This document shows positions 26,801 through 38,200 of a stretch of DNA of 64,000 bases, piece after piece. Each line of letters starts with the position of its first letter. Positions within the stretch are counted from its first letter, which is position 1. The position numbers were made by a program, and so were the translations under genes. The stretch is taken from positions 868,001-932,000 of the forward strand of contig RQOL01000660.1 in assembly GCA_013076295.1 (NCBI GenBank). Reading direction: 5' to 3'. Source of the DNA: Sanderia malayensis (lineage: Eukaryota; Cnidaria; Scyphozoa; Semaeostomeae; Pelagiidae). Under the pieces are notes generated by a model. It was not told where the DNA came from, made no database searches, and worked only from the letters and a program-made list of their open reading frames with translations.

Positions 26801-29800
26801 CGTTGCCTGTATGCCATAGCAACTGTGATGATTTCGAACATCACATGGACCAAGCAGTCATGTTTGGTTATGAAGGGTTCGGTTTGATGTAAGGAACAAA
26901 TTATGACAACTCTGGTTTAGAATTCGTAGGTCCGCTAGATAAAGCTTTCTTTTTATATAGATAGTCTATAATAATTGTGTTATGTTGCAAACGTATGTTG
27001 CTATATTATTAGATATATTGTTCAAAGACGATTTGTGGGGTAGAGTTATAATTGATTGGTGAAAAATTTTAAATTATAGTAGGAAATTTTATTACAGAAC
27101 TTATAAATGGACGTTACAAGAAATATATATTTGCGAATTATTGGATGGGCTAAAACCCCCTAGACTCCAGCTTTGAAAGGCTGGTCGGTGTTAATATGCT
27201 TTATGTTATATTTTGTTGAGGAAATTTTCGAGTTTGTCTGCTTGTTAGAGATTTCTTTTCTCATTTCCAGCAATGTAATTTTCTGCTTCTATGAATTACA
27301 ATTCAATAATTCTAAATTTTGGAGAAGGTGCGTATATATTGCTGTTCCGAATTCCCCATCTTCATTAGTAGCATCAGACAGCAACATGCGAAGTCGTTCA
27401 CGTTGCTCATTGGTAATATGTGGGTTAATTTCTGGAACAACCACCTGATAATCATCATCTGCTAATGGCCCTTCAGGGTCAATACCATAGTTGTTTACAT
27501 CTTCCAACGACAGTATTCCTTCGATTCCGGTATAATCGGAATCGCGCAGCCTGATAACTCCTTCGATCCATTGCATATATGGACTCGTGTTGTTAGCAGT
27601 TCTCATTGGATGGTGGTTCCAACCCTCTGCAAACTGAGCCAATGAAGCATTGATCCTCTGCATGTAAACATTGTGTAAAACAAATAGATGCATTTCATTC
27701 AATGGGTCAAGCAGGTTTTCATGCTCCAAAGATTCGAAAATGGCAGCGTAAAATGATAGGACTCCTTCATAAACATCTCGATGCAGTCTCTCAATTCGTT
27801 GATTGTGGACTGAACTTCCAGTTATGATGCTACCTCTGCTTTCTCCTCGGTTCTCAAGCATAAATCGTGCAACTGAGACATTCTCCAAGCCATGGTCACT
27901 TCGTACACGTGACGGGATACCAAATGTTGTTGTTGCTTCTATGAAGAATCCAAGAACTGTCTCACTTTTGTTATTGTCAGCACAATGAAGGTATGTGACC
28001 AATCTAGAAAAGCCATCTATGCAAGCATGCACAACGAACCGCCATCTAATTAATTTATGGCACCCATCAATATGCCACAAAGCATTTGGACAAAGTACAT
28101 TATATGTACGACGGTAAATAATTCCATACCAGCGTAGTGCTGTCCCTCAGGATCCATCATTCGCATCTGTTCACGGACTCTTCTTTGCTGTACAAATACG
28201 CCTCTTGCTCTCAATGCCCCAATCATTCTTCTTTGTCCTATGTTTGGATTAGCGTCCATAATAATTTGAATTTGTTGTTGTAGATCATCATCTTCAATAT
28301 CAGTATAACGATTTTCGTTCCCAGCTAAACCAATATCTGCCCTCCTTCTTAGTAGCGTACTCCTGGATACACCAATGATGTTTTGAATTTGTCCCCACCT
28401 AAATCCAAACGACCTTAAAAAATAGAGCTGATCCTCGCTGATTTCCAATTTTGGACGACCACGAGGGCCCTGGCATGGATTTACAACTGGATTATTGTTC
28501 TCTTGAAGACGTGTTAATCTTTCAATTGATTCCCTGATTCCAGAAATAATACCGATCATAGCACGAATTACTGTTGCAATCTCCTCGATAGCATCTGGAA
28601 GAAGTAGTCTGAGGCTGTTGTCAACATCCTCCAGGCGACGCAAATCCCTCTCAAGGAAGTCAATGCCATTTAATTCATCAACCGAGTACTGGGAGAGCTG
28701 TCTGAAAAACCCTTCAGCTGCAGTAAAAAAATTATTCAATGCTTCCACTGGATCTCCTCTTGCTCTGGCAAGCTCATCACGAGTCAACTGTCGTCTGCTT
28801 AACATTTACTTCACGGAAAATCTATGCAATAAACAACGTTTGGCTACAAGCTTAGGCCACTGGATTAAGTTCTCTAATGTGTTTGCATTACAAATGCCAG
28901 ACTCACGTGGTGACACAATTTTCCCGCCAAGATTTTCAAAATCGCAATGCATCACACCATGCCGCAATGCATCACACCATGCCGCAATGCATCATGCCAT
29001 ATAAAATGTGAAAAGACCATATACAAAATTGAAAAGGCCATGACCATATAAAGTTTGAATAGACCATACGAAATTGAAAAACTGCCATTTAATTGTAACA
29101 TATAGAAAGTATTGGCATACAATATTATTAATGACCATGGAAATACACAATTGGAATAAAGACGCAAACGACACTCCATATGTTGCTTCTGCATTTAACT
29201 TCGATAACCTTAATAGATTACGGTTTAAGGCGAATTCCTTGTTGATTGAAACAGTTTCTCGCAGCCATTGTGTCATTTGCCTCAGTCTGACCCAAACAAA
29301 GTCTGTCTGATATCTTGAGACTCCGTGAAGCAAAAAAACATTTTTTTCCTTTTGATGTTATCTATGTTATCATCATACATAGTGGATCTTCTGTCTTAAA
29401 TTTGCAAGGAGCTGACAACTATTTTCGACGTAGGAAGGAAAAAATTCTATTGTTACGCCCAACCCAAGGGAGAGACGGAATTACAGAGATACAATCTGAA
29501 AAGGGAGGGTATTTGAGAGAGAATGTACTCCAGAGGGTATTCAATAGAGAGAGTGCATTTAACAGATTGATTGCTTGCAAATGATGAGAATTCACTACTT
29601 GTTTATCAAGCCACAACACTCAATAATGCGTTACATAAAGTACTACCTGTAGCACTTCCTCGAGCCACCTTTGGAAATCGACTTCTGATTGAGTTATAGC
29701 CAGATTGACAGTCCATGACAGACCGGACCATTCCGGCTTTTACACCGTACTGCATGTTTTTCATGTACTGAATGGCAGATTGGCCGTGCTTCTTGATCGA

Positions 29801-30403
29801 TGCAATGACAAATTCGACATCCTCAAGCGTCGACGGGTTATGCGCCTTTGCCGACGTTCCGAAATGAGCTCGAAGATCATTACCAATATAACATATGGGC
29901 TGCCAGCAGAAATAATTCGGACCCATCATCCAGTCGCCGGCATAGTAATTCTCATCGTAAGGGGAGTCGAAATTATTTTGCAAATAATGCTTGACTTGGG
30001 CAAGTGCTTTGCGTTCTCTCATGATCATGTTCTGTTCATTCAGTTTCATTCCGGTTATTTCATTATACAAAGCTCGCGCTGTGTCTGTTCGCCGTTTGAT
30101 GGCTATCGGTCGGGCGTCGTACGCGCTAAACTCTTGTCGGACGGTCGCGTCTGTAACATCCGGCATGTAAATGATTTTGTTTGGGTTGATCTTGTAGTAG
30201 GTCTTCTGTACTTTTGCTACGAATGAGAGAAAGGCGGGATTGCTCACCCGTTTTGCCGTATTGCCAGTATTTGCTGCATGTTTTTTGCATTCTGCATTGT
30301 CTTTGTTTTTGATGACGATTCCGGCAATTAATAAAGATATCCCCAACGCCAGAATTAAAACAGCAACAGAAATGACTATTCCAGCTTTACCAGAAAGAAC
30401 CAT
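20885..30403 (-). CDS. Membrane-anchored DUF885 putative metallopeptidase, 4 exons
   Basis: Exons are 30403-29647, 23277-22361, 22145-21908 and 21318-20885. All have GT-AG junctions with matching phases and give 781 residues. A transmembrane helix at about residues 8-31 with a short cytosolic N-terminus predicts a type II membrane protein with an extracellular domain. The DUF885 domain carries the zinc-site-like motif HEARPGHH (about residues 549-556) and a downstream FTEGWALYAE block with Glu589 as likely third ligand. Peptidase activity is inferred from these motifs; the substrate is unknown. The paralogue at 32217-39439 has the same domain order. This copy lacks several of its introns (plus-gene exons 1-2, 3-6 and the 7/8 boundary are continuous here) and has an extra intron after HAK near 21908. 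Its first intron holds the IS3EU-like transposon and a small MITE; neither touches the coding sequence. Confidence 0.88.
21424..21744. mobile_element. TA-target MITE, CCGTATTTCCTCGATTAAA ends
   Basis: The element is flanked by TA dinucleotides and has terminal inverted repeats of about 20 bp (CCGTATTTCCTCGATTAAA at both ends). The interior contains repeated cccccctcgattaaacgcc-type runs and no coding capacity. A TA duplication fits the Tc1/mariner group. It sits in the last intron of the minus-strand DUF885 gene, between exons 21908 and 21318. Confidence 0.7.
23330..23499. mobile_element. TA-target MITE, CACGTTTTTTATAAGAAACC ends
   Basis: TA is present on both sides (23328-23329 and 23500-23501). 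The ends are inverted: TACACGTTTTTTATAAGAAACC on the left and, in reverse, TACACGTTTTC-TATTTTATAAGAAACC on the right. The element is about 170 bp and lies just upstream of an acceptor in intron 1 of the minus DUF885 gene. The same family occurs at 58877-59288 and 59981-60367, with a decayed copy at 30725-30921. Confidence 0.65.
23902..24186 (+). repeat. Left terminal inverted repeat of the IS3EU-like element
   Basis: This is 285 bp, complementary to 28896-29180. Its inner part carries 2.6 tandem copies of a 20-bp unit (tgatgcattgcggcatggtg) at 24088-24139, mirrored in the right TIR. These are plausible transposase-binding subterminal repeats, by inference from other DNA transposons. Confidence 0.9.
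24210..26892 (+). CDS. HECT-domain E3 ubiquitin ligase-like protein carried by the transposon, 2 exons
   Basis: Exons are 24210-24484 and 25011-26892; donor and acceptor are GT-AG in phase 2, giving 718 residues. The N-terminus is serine/threonine-rich and low complexity. A CUE/UBA-like ubiquitin-binding helix set lies at about 302-345 (IRPIFPNMSEEVLQKCV). The HECT domain spans from about 362 to the end. Its N-lobe has the ELKVEFQGEDGVDCGALRLEFF block. Its C-lobe has a catalytic-type cysteine at about residue 684 (VCFRQLSLP), 34 residues from the C-terminus as in active HECT ligases, and it ends EGFGLM. By family it would take ubiquitin from an E2 as a thioester and transfer it to a substrate. 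Its role in transposition is unknown. It resembles the G2E3-like HECT proteins often annotated in invertebrates, some of which may be transposon-borne. The reading frame is intact. Confidence 0.85.
27289..28805 (-). pseudogene. IS3-like DDE transposase of the element, two frames separated by one frameshift
   Basis: The N-terminal frame starts at ATG 28805. It has a helical region, then helix-turn-helix segments (GRPKLEISEDQL, IIGVSRSTLLRRR) and an HTH_21-like segment (NIGQRRMIGALRARG) as in IS3 OrfB. The second frame resumes near 28131-28146 and runs to 27289 with the integrase core: WHIDGCHKLIRWRF (first Asp), PSRVRSDHGLENV (second Asp) and QRIERLHRDVY (Glu). The two halves differ by a -1 frame step. 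There is a stop in the -1 frame at 28149-28147 and no room for an intron. This is most simply a single-base indel inactivating this copy. Programmed frameshifting, as bacterial IS3 elements use, cannot be excluded, but I see no classical slippery heptamer. Confidence 0.8.
28896..29180 (-). repeat. Right terminal inverted repeat of the IS3EU-like element
   Basis: This is the mirror of 23902-24186, followed directly by the TGTTGC target duplication. It contains the inverse of the 20-bp subterminal units between about 28943 and 28994. Confidence 0.9.
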
Positions 30404-30724
30404 TTTCTTTTATGCAGTGCTCGAGTAATAGCACTCCAGCTAAAGAAATATTACCGATGTATAACTTCCACATCAATCTTAAAGTATTTCCGAGCTTTGT
30501 TGTAACATATCCAAAGCTGTCTTCATTTGAAATGAACAGCAAAACGGAACGAATTACGGAAGTTCTGGAGAGGAGAGGCTCTGGCAATAATGATGACTGT
30601 GGTATTGAATATGATAAGGAGCTGTTGAAACTATCACTTACATGTCAAGGGCTGCCCCAGCAGGAGTGGCCCTCTGGTCCTCAGAATTTCATGGAATAAT
30701 AGAATCTGCCTTTGACAGCTAGTA

Positions 30725-30921
30725 CACACGTATTTTTGTATAACAAACTTGTATAACACGTATTTTTGTATAACAAACCAAGGTAGTGCTTAGTTTCTTA
30801 AATTTTATAGCCATTTTAGTAGCAAATGCTCTAATCATGCAAAATAATTGTGTCAATTTCATCTAAGTCTTCGTAGTGGTCTGGTCGGTTTCTTATAGGG
30901 CTTCTTATAAAAAAATGCGTG
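30725..30921. mobile_element. Decayed copy of the CACGTTTTTTATAAGAAACC MITE family
   Basis: The ends read TACACACGTATTTTTGTATAACAAAC and, in reverse, TACACGCATTTTTTTATAAGAAGCC, with TA at both sides. The left end is partly duplicated in tandem (cacgtatttttgtataacaaac occurs twice). Confidence 0.4.
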
Positions 30922-31458
30922 TAAAGGATAACAAATAAGTAAAGTTTAAAATCCAAGCAGTAAGTTATAACTGATATAATAGTCAAAAGAAATTTTTTTA
31001 AATTTTGTTCTCTTTTCTCGCGTATTTGAACAAAGCATTATATGTACTTGTTACATACAATGGCTCTTCACTACACACCACACACAACCCTCTCCCATTA
31101 TACAAGGGCTGCTGTGGACACTGGTTATAGACCCTGAGTGCTGTTATTTTCTGAGAATCTGCGAACAATAAAATAATTAAAAAATTGAATGACAATCGAG
31201 GCCACATGCAAAGAGGTAAAATTAATTACCTGACAATAAGATTAAATCAAGTGAATCGCAATTAATTCGAGAAGCAACAAGATGCACAGTTAACGGGCAG
31301 TTGAAACTTGAAATATAATGGAAGACAAGATAATTAATGCACCCTCAATCATATCATTGCCACACCACACACTCACAACAACTCTGTAATGACTACATGT
31401 ATGTACATGTATATGTATTATGTAGTGCTGTCGTTACCAGCATATAGTGCTCGGTGTG

Positions 31459-31467
31459 TATATAAAG
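31459..31467 (+). promoter_or_regulatory. Candidate TATA box of the plus-strand DUF885 gene
   Basis: TATATAAAG lies 750 bp upstream of the start codon. A possible 5' UTR donor site about 60 bp downstream could explain the distance. Only motif and position support it. Confidence 0.35.
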
Positions 31468-32216
31468 CATAGAGCACAGATGTATGGCTCGATAGCTCTT
31501 TTGAGTTCTTTCTTCGAGGTAAATAAGTTTCCAGCTGTCAGAAGCTTTATCTTCGATCATTTCATAGTGCTTTTATTTTGCTTTAGCTTGAATTGACATT
31601 TGAATTGAATTGAATTAAATTATGTTTTCATGTTTGCAATATAATTCTGAACTGCATGATCGTAGTGCAATGTGCAGTGATTTATACAACCAACTATTGT
31701 TCGTGATAGACTATTCAAAGCACTTCAAATTTCATTCATTGAGATGAATTTTATGTATTATTAATATTATACGGCCTTATGTATTTTCAAACTCGTTTAT
31801 CATACTCCCAGGGGCACATATCCACATCAACATCCACATCAACATCAACACAACACAACAACGGAATATATTGTCAATGAACAATGGCGGCACTAACTTG
31901 GCCTCTCAGGGGCAAATAGCCGTAGCCTTAAATCTATTAGCAAGCACCTCTTGAATACTTCTTTGATCATGAAAGATCCTGTAATCACATCTATTCATCA
32001 AGTGGATTTTTGCAAGCAGGGGCAGGTCAGAGGAGACCAGTGTCAGACGAGGTTGAGCGAAATTTTATTACGCTGACGCTGAGGACAATACTTCGTTTTC
32101 GTTCGACACGGTGAGCAGTCTCAACTGCGTTCTGAGAAATTGTCGATATTTACTTTGATTTTTGCATTGCTTGCGAACTCGAAGCGGCTGGCAACGTTGG
32201 TTTAAACGAAAGGGAA

Positions 32217-35200
32217 ATGACGGTTACCACTACAACTGACGAGGTAAATAAGTTTTCATCGAAGACAGAATTGGTTGATGATGATGGTGGCAAGAAGACG
32301 TTTTCTATCGAGTTTCAAAAAGGCTCTGCAAGTGGACTTGGGAGAACTGCGTTGATAATAATTGCTGTCGTGTGTCTTGTTGGGATTGCGTGTCTCATTG
32401 CTGGCATCGTGTTGATGACGAAGTCGTCGAATTGCAAAGGAGCGGGGACAAACGGAAGTTCCAGCACGGGCAGCAAAACTGGAGGTGGGGGGTCGTCAAC
32501 TGACAACGCTGGAGACCAATGCAAGTTTTCTGACGAAGCAAAGAGAATCGGTTTGGAAAAATTCTTGAATAAAGTCAAAAGCGAATACTACAAACAGCAC
32601 CCACAGAACACTGCATGGCACCCCGATTTGGCGTCCGACAAAGAAAAGATACGACGCGACTATGCTGCATACGACCCGACTCCTGCGAAGATCAAAGCAA
32701 GAACTGATGCTGCCTGGGCGCTTTTATCTGAGATTGAAAAACAGGTAATCAAATTTCATCAACTCTGTTTTGATGTTTACCAAGAAAATATGTAGCTTTG
32801 TAAATTGTTGTTGTTATACAAACAGCACCGAAAAAAACAAATATAGCTAGCATTTCAGTCTGATTCGACTTGCCCCAAAAAATCGAATGTTGATTGCTAT
32901 GCTACAATATTTATTTATATATTGGCTTTATTTACGTACACATGCCGTATATATCCTCAAATATACCTTGGGAGGCTTATTTGCAGAAACAAAGTTTTAG
33001 CTGGTTGTTTAATCGACATTACGCTTTATAAAAGCTATAGCAAGTAGCTAGTTAATTCTGTTAATTAATGAAGTCACCGGGTCTTGCTGCTGTTATTTGC
33101 AATATACATTCACAACAGAGCTTCAATGCTTTGATACTTGGGCTCAATATACTCTCGCATATGTTTAATGGGATTGAGGCTCATCTGTTATGTTTTTCTT
33201 GCATTAATATACTCTCAGACCTTGGAACATTGCATATAAAAGGAAATTGAAGTATAGATTAAATTGATCACACTGCGAAGATATTGCGATGATCAATGGC
33301 GCAGTCATAGAATACTGCACTTATTGTTTCAGCGCAGTATTTATTCAATTAAAAAAATCTGATTCCATGGCATTCTCACTTTATTTCTTATTATTTTGTT
33401 TTCTGCTCCGATTGGGGTCTGTTTTATAATAACAGTCACTCCAGTTTCCCAATGCGTTATTCATCATGATTATCTGGGTGCCGTCTCCTGTAGGAGGTTG
33501 GTTGCCAATGTTATTATCATCATAATAATGCACACTTCAATGTGTGTCATATGGATGTAAGGGGTTAAAAACGCAAGAGGCTTATGCATTTTTACACATT
33601 GCGTTATGTATAGCTGAAGCTATACATTTCTTGCAAACTAAAATTTTCCCAATTTCCAGTATATTTTTAGATGGTGCTTTATGTTAACACAACAACTTTA
33701 TTTTTGATCATTTAGGCATCGTAGCTTCTTCAATCTGTCAGATTTGCTTTTCGAGGTGCCGTGGCTACTAAAAAACTTACAAGTGGATCTGCAAAATACG
33801 TTATTAATTCTTATTATCGTGAATATGTTTGTGCTTGTCTGATCATGGAGTGTTAATGAGAGCGAAGTTTCAAGAAGTAGCTACTTCTTTCTTCGTCGAG
33901 CTTTAAATATGACGAGAGGAATGTCTCTTGAAAAATCACACTCATAAACACTCTTGTTTGTGACATGATAAACATCTGCTCTCATTAGTTCCTATTATGT
34001 TGCAAGTTTTAAGGTTTTCATGCAAGTGGCAAAGGAGAGCATTTGCTTCACCTCAAGTTGCAGTGAACGTTTGAAACATGATTGTCATTTCTTCATTTTT
34101 TAGAAAGAAAATCCCAATCTATTGAAACCACGAGAGTACAAAGCTTTGTTACAAGTTAAACACTACCTGAAATACATGTTTGGAAATCCATACGATGAGA
34201 ACTATTACGCAGGGGACTGGATGCTAGGACCCAACTCCTTTTGCTGGCAGGCAATGTGCAGCTTGAGTTATGACATCAATGGAAATATCGGGAAAATGCC
34301 ACCGAGGAATTACAAGGAAATCGAAGCTGTATTGAAGCACATCCGGGATATTAATGCCACTGTGATGCAGTATGTTGCGAATATGAAACTGGGTGTTAAG
34401 ACTGGCATGGTAAGAACAAGGGTAGAGTGTACAGGAGGGATGAATGCTATCAAACCAATCTACGAACAGATATATGACAATGGACCGCAAGGTAAAGTAT
34501 TGAATATATATTGCATTGCATAGAATCTAGGGCCGTAATACGGTTCGTTCGTTTTGGAAGCTTGCCTCGTTTTTGTTAGCTATGTTAAGTCTGGGTTCGA
34601 CACGAGAGAGTAAAACCTTCTGCTAGCTTGCGAGTATGATATCTGATTGATTTACATAGTGACCGGGTTTCCATACAACCTACTGTATCTGACAACAGAC
34701 AGCTTAGACATAAATCAAACACAATAACAATCAAACAATTATAGCAAGCCATTAATCAATACAATAAAAATAACAATCATTACAGCTAGTTTAGTTATTA
34801 GTTAGCTTGGTCATAGTCTTCTCGTTTTGGTCCTTTGGTTGCATCCCATGTCCTGAATCTATCTGCCTACACCGCTATTGTCTCTATTTAGCCGTCATCA
34901 GTTTTCCTCGTTATTGGGGCCCCAAATCACTACTTTAACTAATGGCTCTGCACTGCTTCATTACGCTAATGGTCCGCCAACACCCGGGATATATTGATAT
35001 AATCTGTAAAACGTATTCATATTGATGTAATATATAAAAACTTCCTTTTCATATTGATATGATATGTAAAATCATCATTATATTGATATGGTATGTAAAA
35101 CATCTTGATATTGATGTGATATGTAAAAGCATTTTCATATTGATGTGATATGTAAAATATCTTCATATTGATGTGATATGTAAAAACATCTTCATATTGA

Positions 35201-38200
35201 TATGATATGTAAAATCATCATTATATTGATGTGATATGTAAAACATCTTCATATTGATGTGATATGTAAAAGCATCTTCATATTGATATGGTAAAAGCCT
35301 CTTCATATTGATATGGTAAAAGCATCTTCATATTGATGTGATATGTAAAAGCCTCTTGATATTGATGTGATATGTAATAGCGTTTTCATATTGATGTGAT
35401 GTGTAAAAACATCTTTTACAGGAGTGTTCAAGGAGTGGTACACAAAGAAAATTCTGAACACGACGACTTTTTTGAAGTATTTGAGCAATGATGATCAAAT
35501 GGCTTGGAAGAAGAATAATGGCAAAACAGTTTATGAATCGATTAGGAATGCAACATTGAAGTATATAGGAGAGCCGCTGCATGCAATGCTCAAGTAAGAT
35601 CCATAGAATTGTCAATTTTTCGTAATATTATACCTCCTTTACTTTTAGTAAAGGAGCTTCTAGCAACGAAGCTTCAATTCTTCAAATTTTCAACTGCGCT
35701 TTCTCCTTTTGTTTTGCCTCATTTACTTTACTTTTTTTCATGCTATAATTCCTGTTTATTTTAATAACTTTCACTTTTCTAGCTTCTTCATTTTACTTAA
35801 TTTTGCTTTAAGTTTTATAGTTCAACTCATATTTCATAGTGCTTTATTTTTCTCTACTTGAGATAACGTACATACTTCTTTTTAAAAAGAACCTAGTTTG
35901 GGTCCTGGTACTAAAAGTTTCTTAATTTTTAACGAGTTTGTATTACAACAAAGCATAATAATGCACTGCTTGATCTAAAACATGGCTGAGAAGAATAACA
36001 ACAGAACATATTGCTCATCATTTTCCATAATGGAACATTTCAATCGAACATAATTAATTAGTTCTTGCTTTTCATTCCGGAATAGAAATGATGCTTAATT
36101 TTGTTTTGATAATTCCTGACAATTTTGGTTTAATACTACGATTAGCTCAATTTCCCTGGGTCTCTCTTGTACTAGGTTTTTTGTAAACCCGTTTCTCATA
36201 AAAAGGATGTATTTCATCTTTTTCTTCCAACCAAGTACCTCATACTTGTATTAAATTTGCTCCATGACCAACAACTCCACGTTTTTATAACCTGCATGCA
36301 GACTTTGACACGTTACGGAGGAGAAGGGGAAAAGGGGAAATGAAGGAGGGAAATGTCCCTCTTTTCTCTTTTCAGATCACACACGTCTTACCACTCTCAA
36401 TCTATCCACAGGTATATAGAATTCGAACATTACAGTCACTGCAGACCGGATAACTTAGGAGCCGGTGGTCTATCCGCGTTACCCATTGATTACATTTACA
36501 CGAATGGCACGCCTGGAGTTGCAACAACCAAGACATTGCCTTTGCAAAATAAAGCCGGTGCCTATCCTCCAGTCAATGGAAACAAATCCTATGAAATGAT
36601 CCTCGGCTATTTCACTACCAAGAGTATCAGTCCAAATGCAGTACATGACCTAGGTAAAAAGATGCTGGCACGGTTGTATCCACAGGTAAGTTACTCTTGA
36701 GGTCAGACATTGTCAGTCGCAAAATTACATCCGTCTGTACAGATGGCTTCGCAATGTCCCTTTTCTATCTGTCTGTTGGTTCTTGACTTCTGATTCGTCA
36801 CTTTTGATTAACGAACAGTGACTCTTAGTTCCAAGATGACCAAATTAATATACTGTCGTTTTGTACTCAGGTGATAGAAATTGCCAAAAATGTCACACAG
36901 ATATTTTCCAACGAAACCATGGCCGTGGAAAGTTTTCAGAAAATATTAACAAACATCAGCGTGAGTTTTTTCAATAATAAAGAGTTACCGAAGAACGAAA
37001 GCTCTGGTGATGCCTTCAAACTATGCAAGACCATCGAAGGTGCTAAAAAATACTGCCCGAATAGATGGAGGGCCATGGAGAAGTGGTTCGAATTTTCCAG
37101 AATGGTCAGTACAATAAAGTATAAATCTATCTGCCTATAAGTATTATCGAGGAATGTGTCTTTTTCGGTAAATATAGTCATACACATGTAAACTAATACC
37201 TGACTTTCATCACTTGCATATAGTAACGAAAGAAGTACTTCTCGAAACGTTGCACACATAAACACTCCTGTTCATGACATGATCAACTTCTATCCGTATT
37301 ATATTATATCTTCAACTTGGTTAACGTCTAATGTAGATACAACATGAAATTTTTCTCACCAAAGTTCTTTATGAATAGGACCCAATAAGTTGTTTAATTT
37401 ATCATATAAGACTTAGGTTCTTTATCTTTCATGAAAGATCTCTGCTATTTTGATCCTTCAATATTTCTATCATTAATCCTTTATTAATCCATATCTATCC
37501 ATATCTCCTCTATTAATGTTTGTATGTTCATGGCCATTAATGTATATAGTCCCTTTTTCTTAGGTCATGGCAAAACTGGACCCGAAGACCGTTAACATGT
37601 TTTTCTTTACTGGTGACAAACACACAACTCCGAACTGTCCGGTTGATCTTAAACCAGATTTCAATCCGACTAGTGGAGCACAAAGCTACTTGGGCAGCAC
37701 GCCACAGTGTACCCGGAATGCCATCTACAACATCCCTTTCTTTCTTAAGAACCTCGGACCGAAGTTTTCCGAATATTCAGTGAACGCACACGAGGCTAGA
37801 CCAGGTCATCACACTCAGGTAGGTGAATCTTGATAATGTATGGGCAAATAATTTGATTACAACGTTCAACCTGCAATAGTGGATCTACACCAACATCCGA
37901 CTGGTGCATTTTATGAGCTCTTGGGCCATGTCCACCAGCTGCAGTAGTCTATATTCACTTCTGAACTTGGATGCGTCAAAGTGCAACCATGGGAATGTAA
38001 GATCTGTTCCATCTTTATTAAGGTTTGCATTGCAGTTATACGAGTCAGGGCAAAGAGAATAGTTTTCCATATCGCGAAGAGTTCAGTTGCAAGCAGCGTT
38101 ATCAAGGCTGGGATACATTTGAAATCACAATGATATTCACGTTGTTTGATAGTATTAGATAACGATTTTTATCATTTTATTACACAGATTATGATCATGA

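Larger units (their letters stand above)
23902..29180. mobile_element. Complete IS3EU-like DNA transposon with 285-bp TIRs and 6-bp TSD
   Basis: The outer ends begin TATGGAGTGTCG on both sides. Terminal inverted repeats run 23902-24186 and 28896-29180, 285 bp each, with one mismatch that I found (24017). The 6 bp outside each end is TGTTGC (23896-23901 and 29181-29186), a target-site duplication. Inside are two genes in convergent orientation: a HECT-domain protein on plus and an integrase-type DDE transposase on minus. A 6-bp duplication, TAT termini and IS3-like HTH plus DDE halves match what I recall of the IS3EU superfamily; the name should be verified by search. Near-identical TIRs indicate a recent insertion. 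The element lies in an intron of the minus DUF885 gene. Confidence 0.9.
30404..32216. other. Shared upstream region of the two divergent DUF885 genes
   Basis: About 1.8 kb separates the two start codons, which point away from each other. It holds a decayed MITE (30725-30921), a TATA-like box for the plus gene (31459), and a possible 5' UTR donor (cttcgag then GTAAATAAG near 31520). I see no other coding exon. Confidence 0.55.

Noticed and set aside
29705..30226. Plus-strand 173-codon frame
   Set aside because: Antisense shadow of the first exon of the minus DUF885 gene.
34990..35414. CRISPR-like regular repeats
   Set aside because: Units are contiguous with no unique spacers, and the context is a eukaryotic intron; it is a minisatellite.
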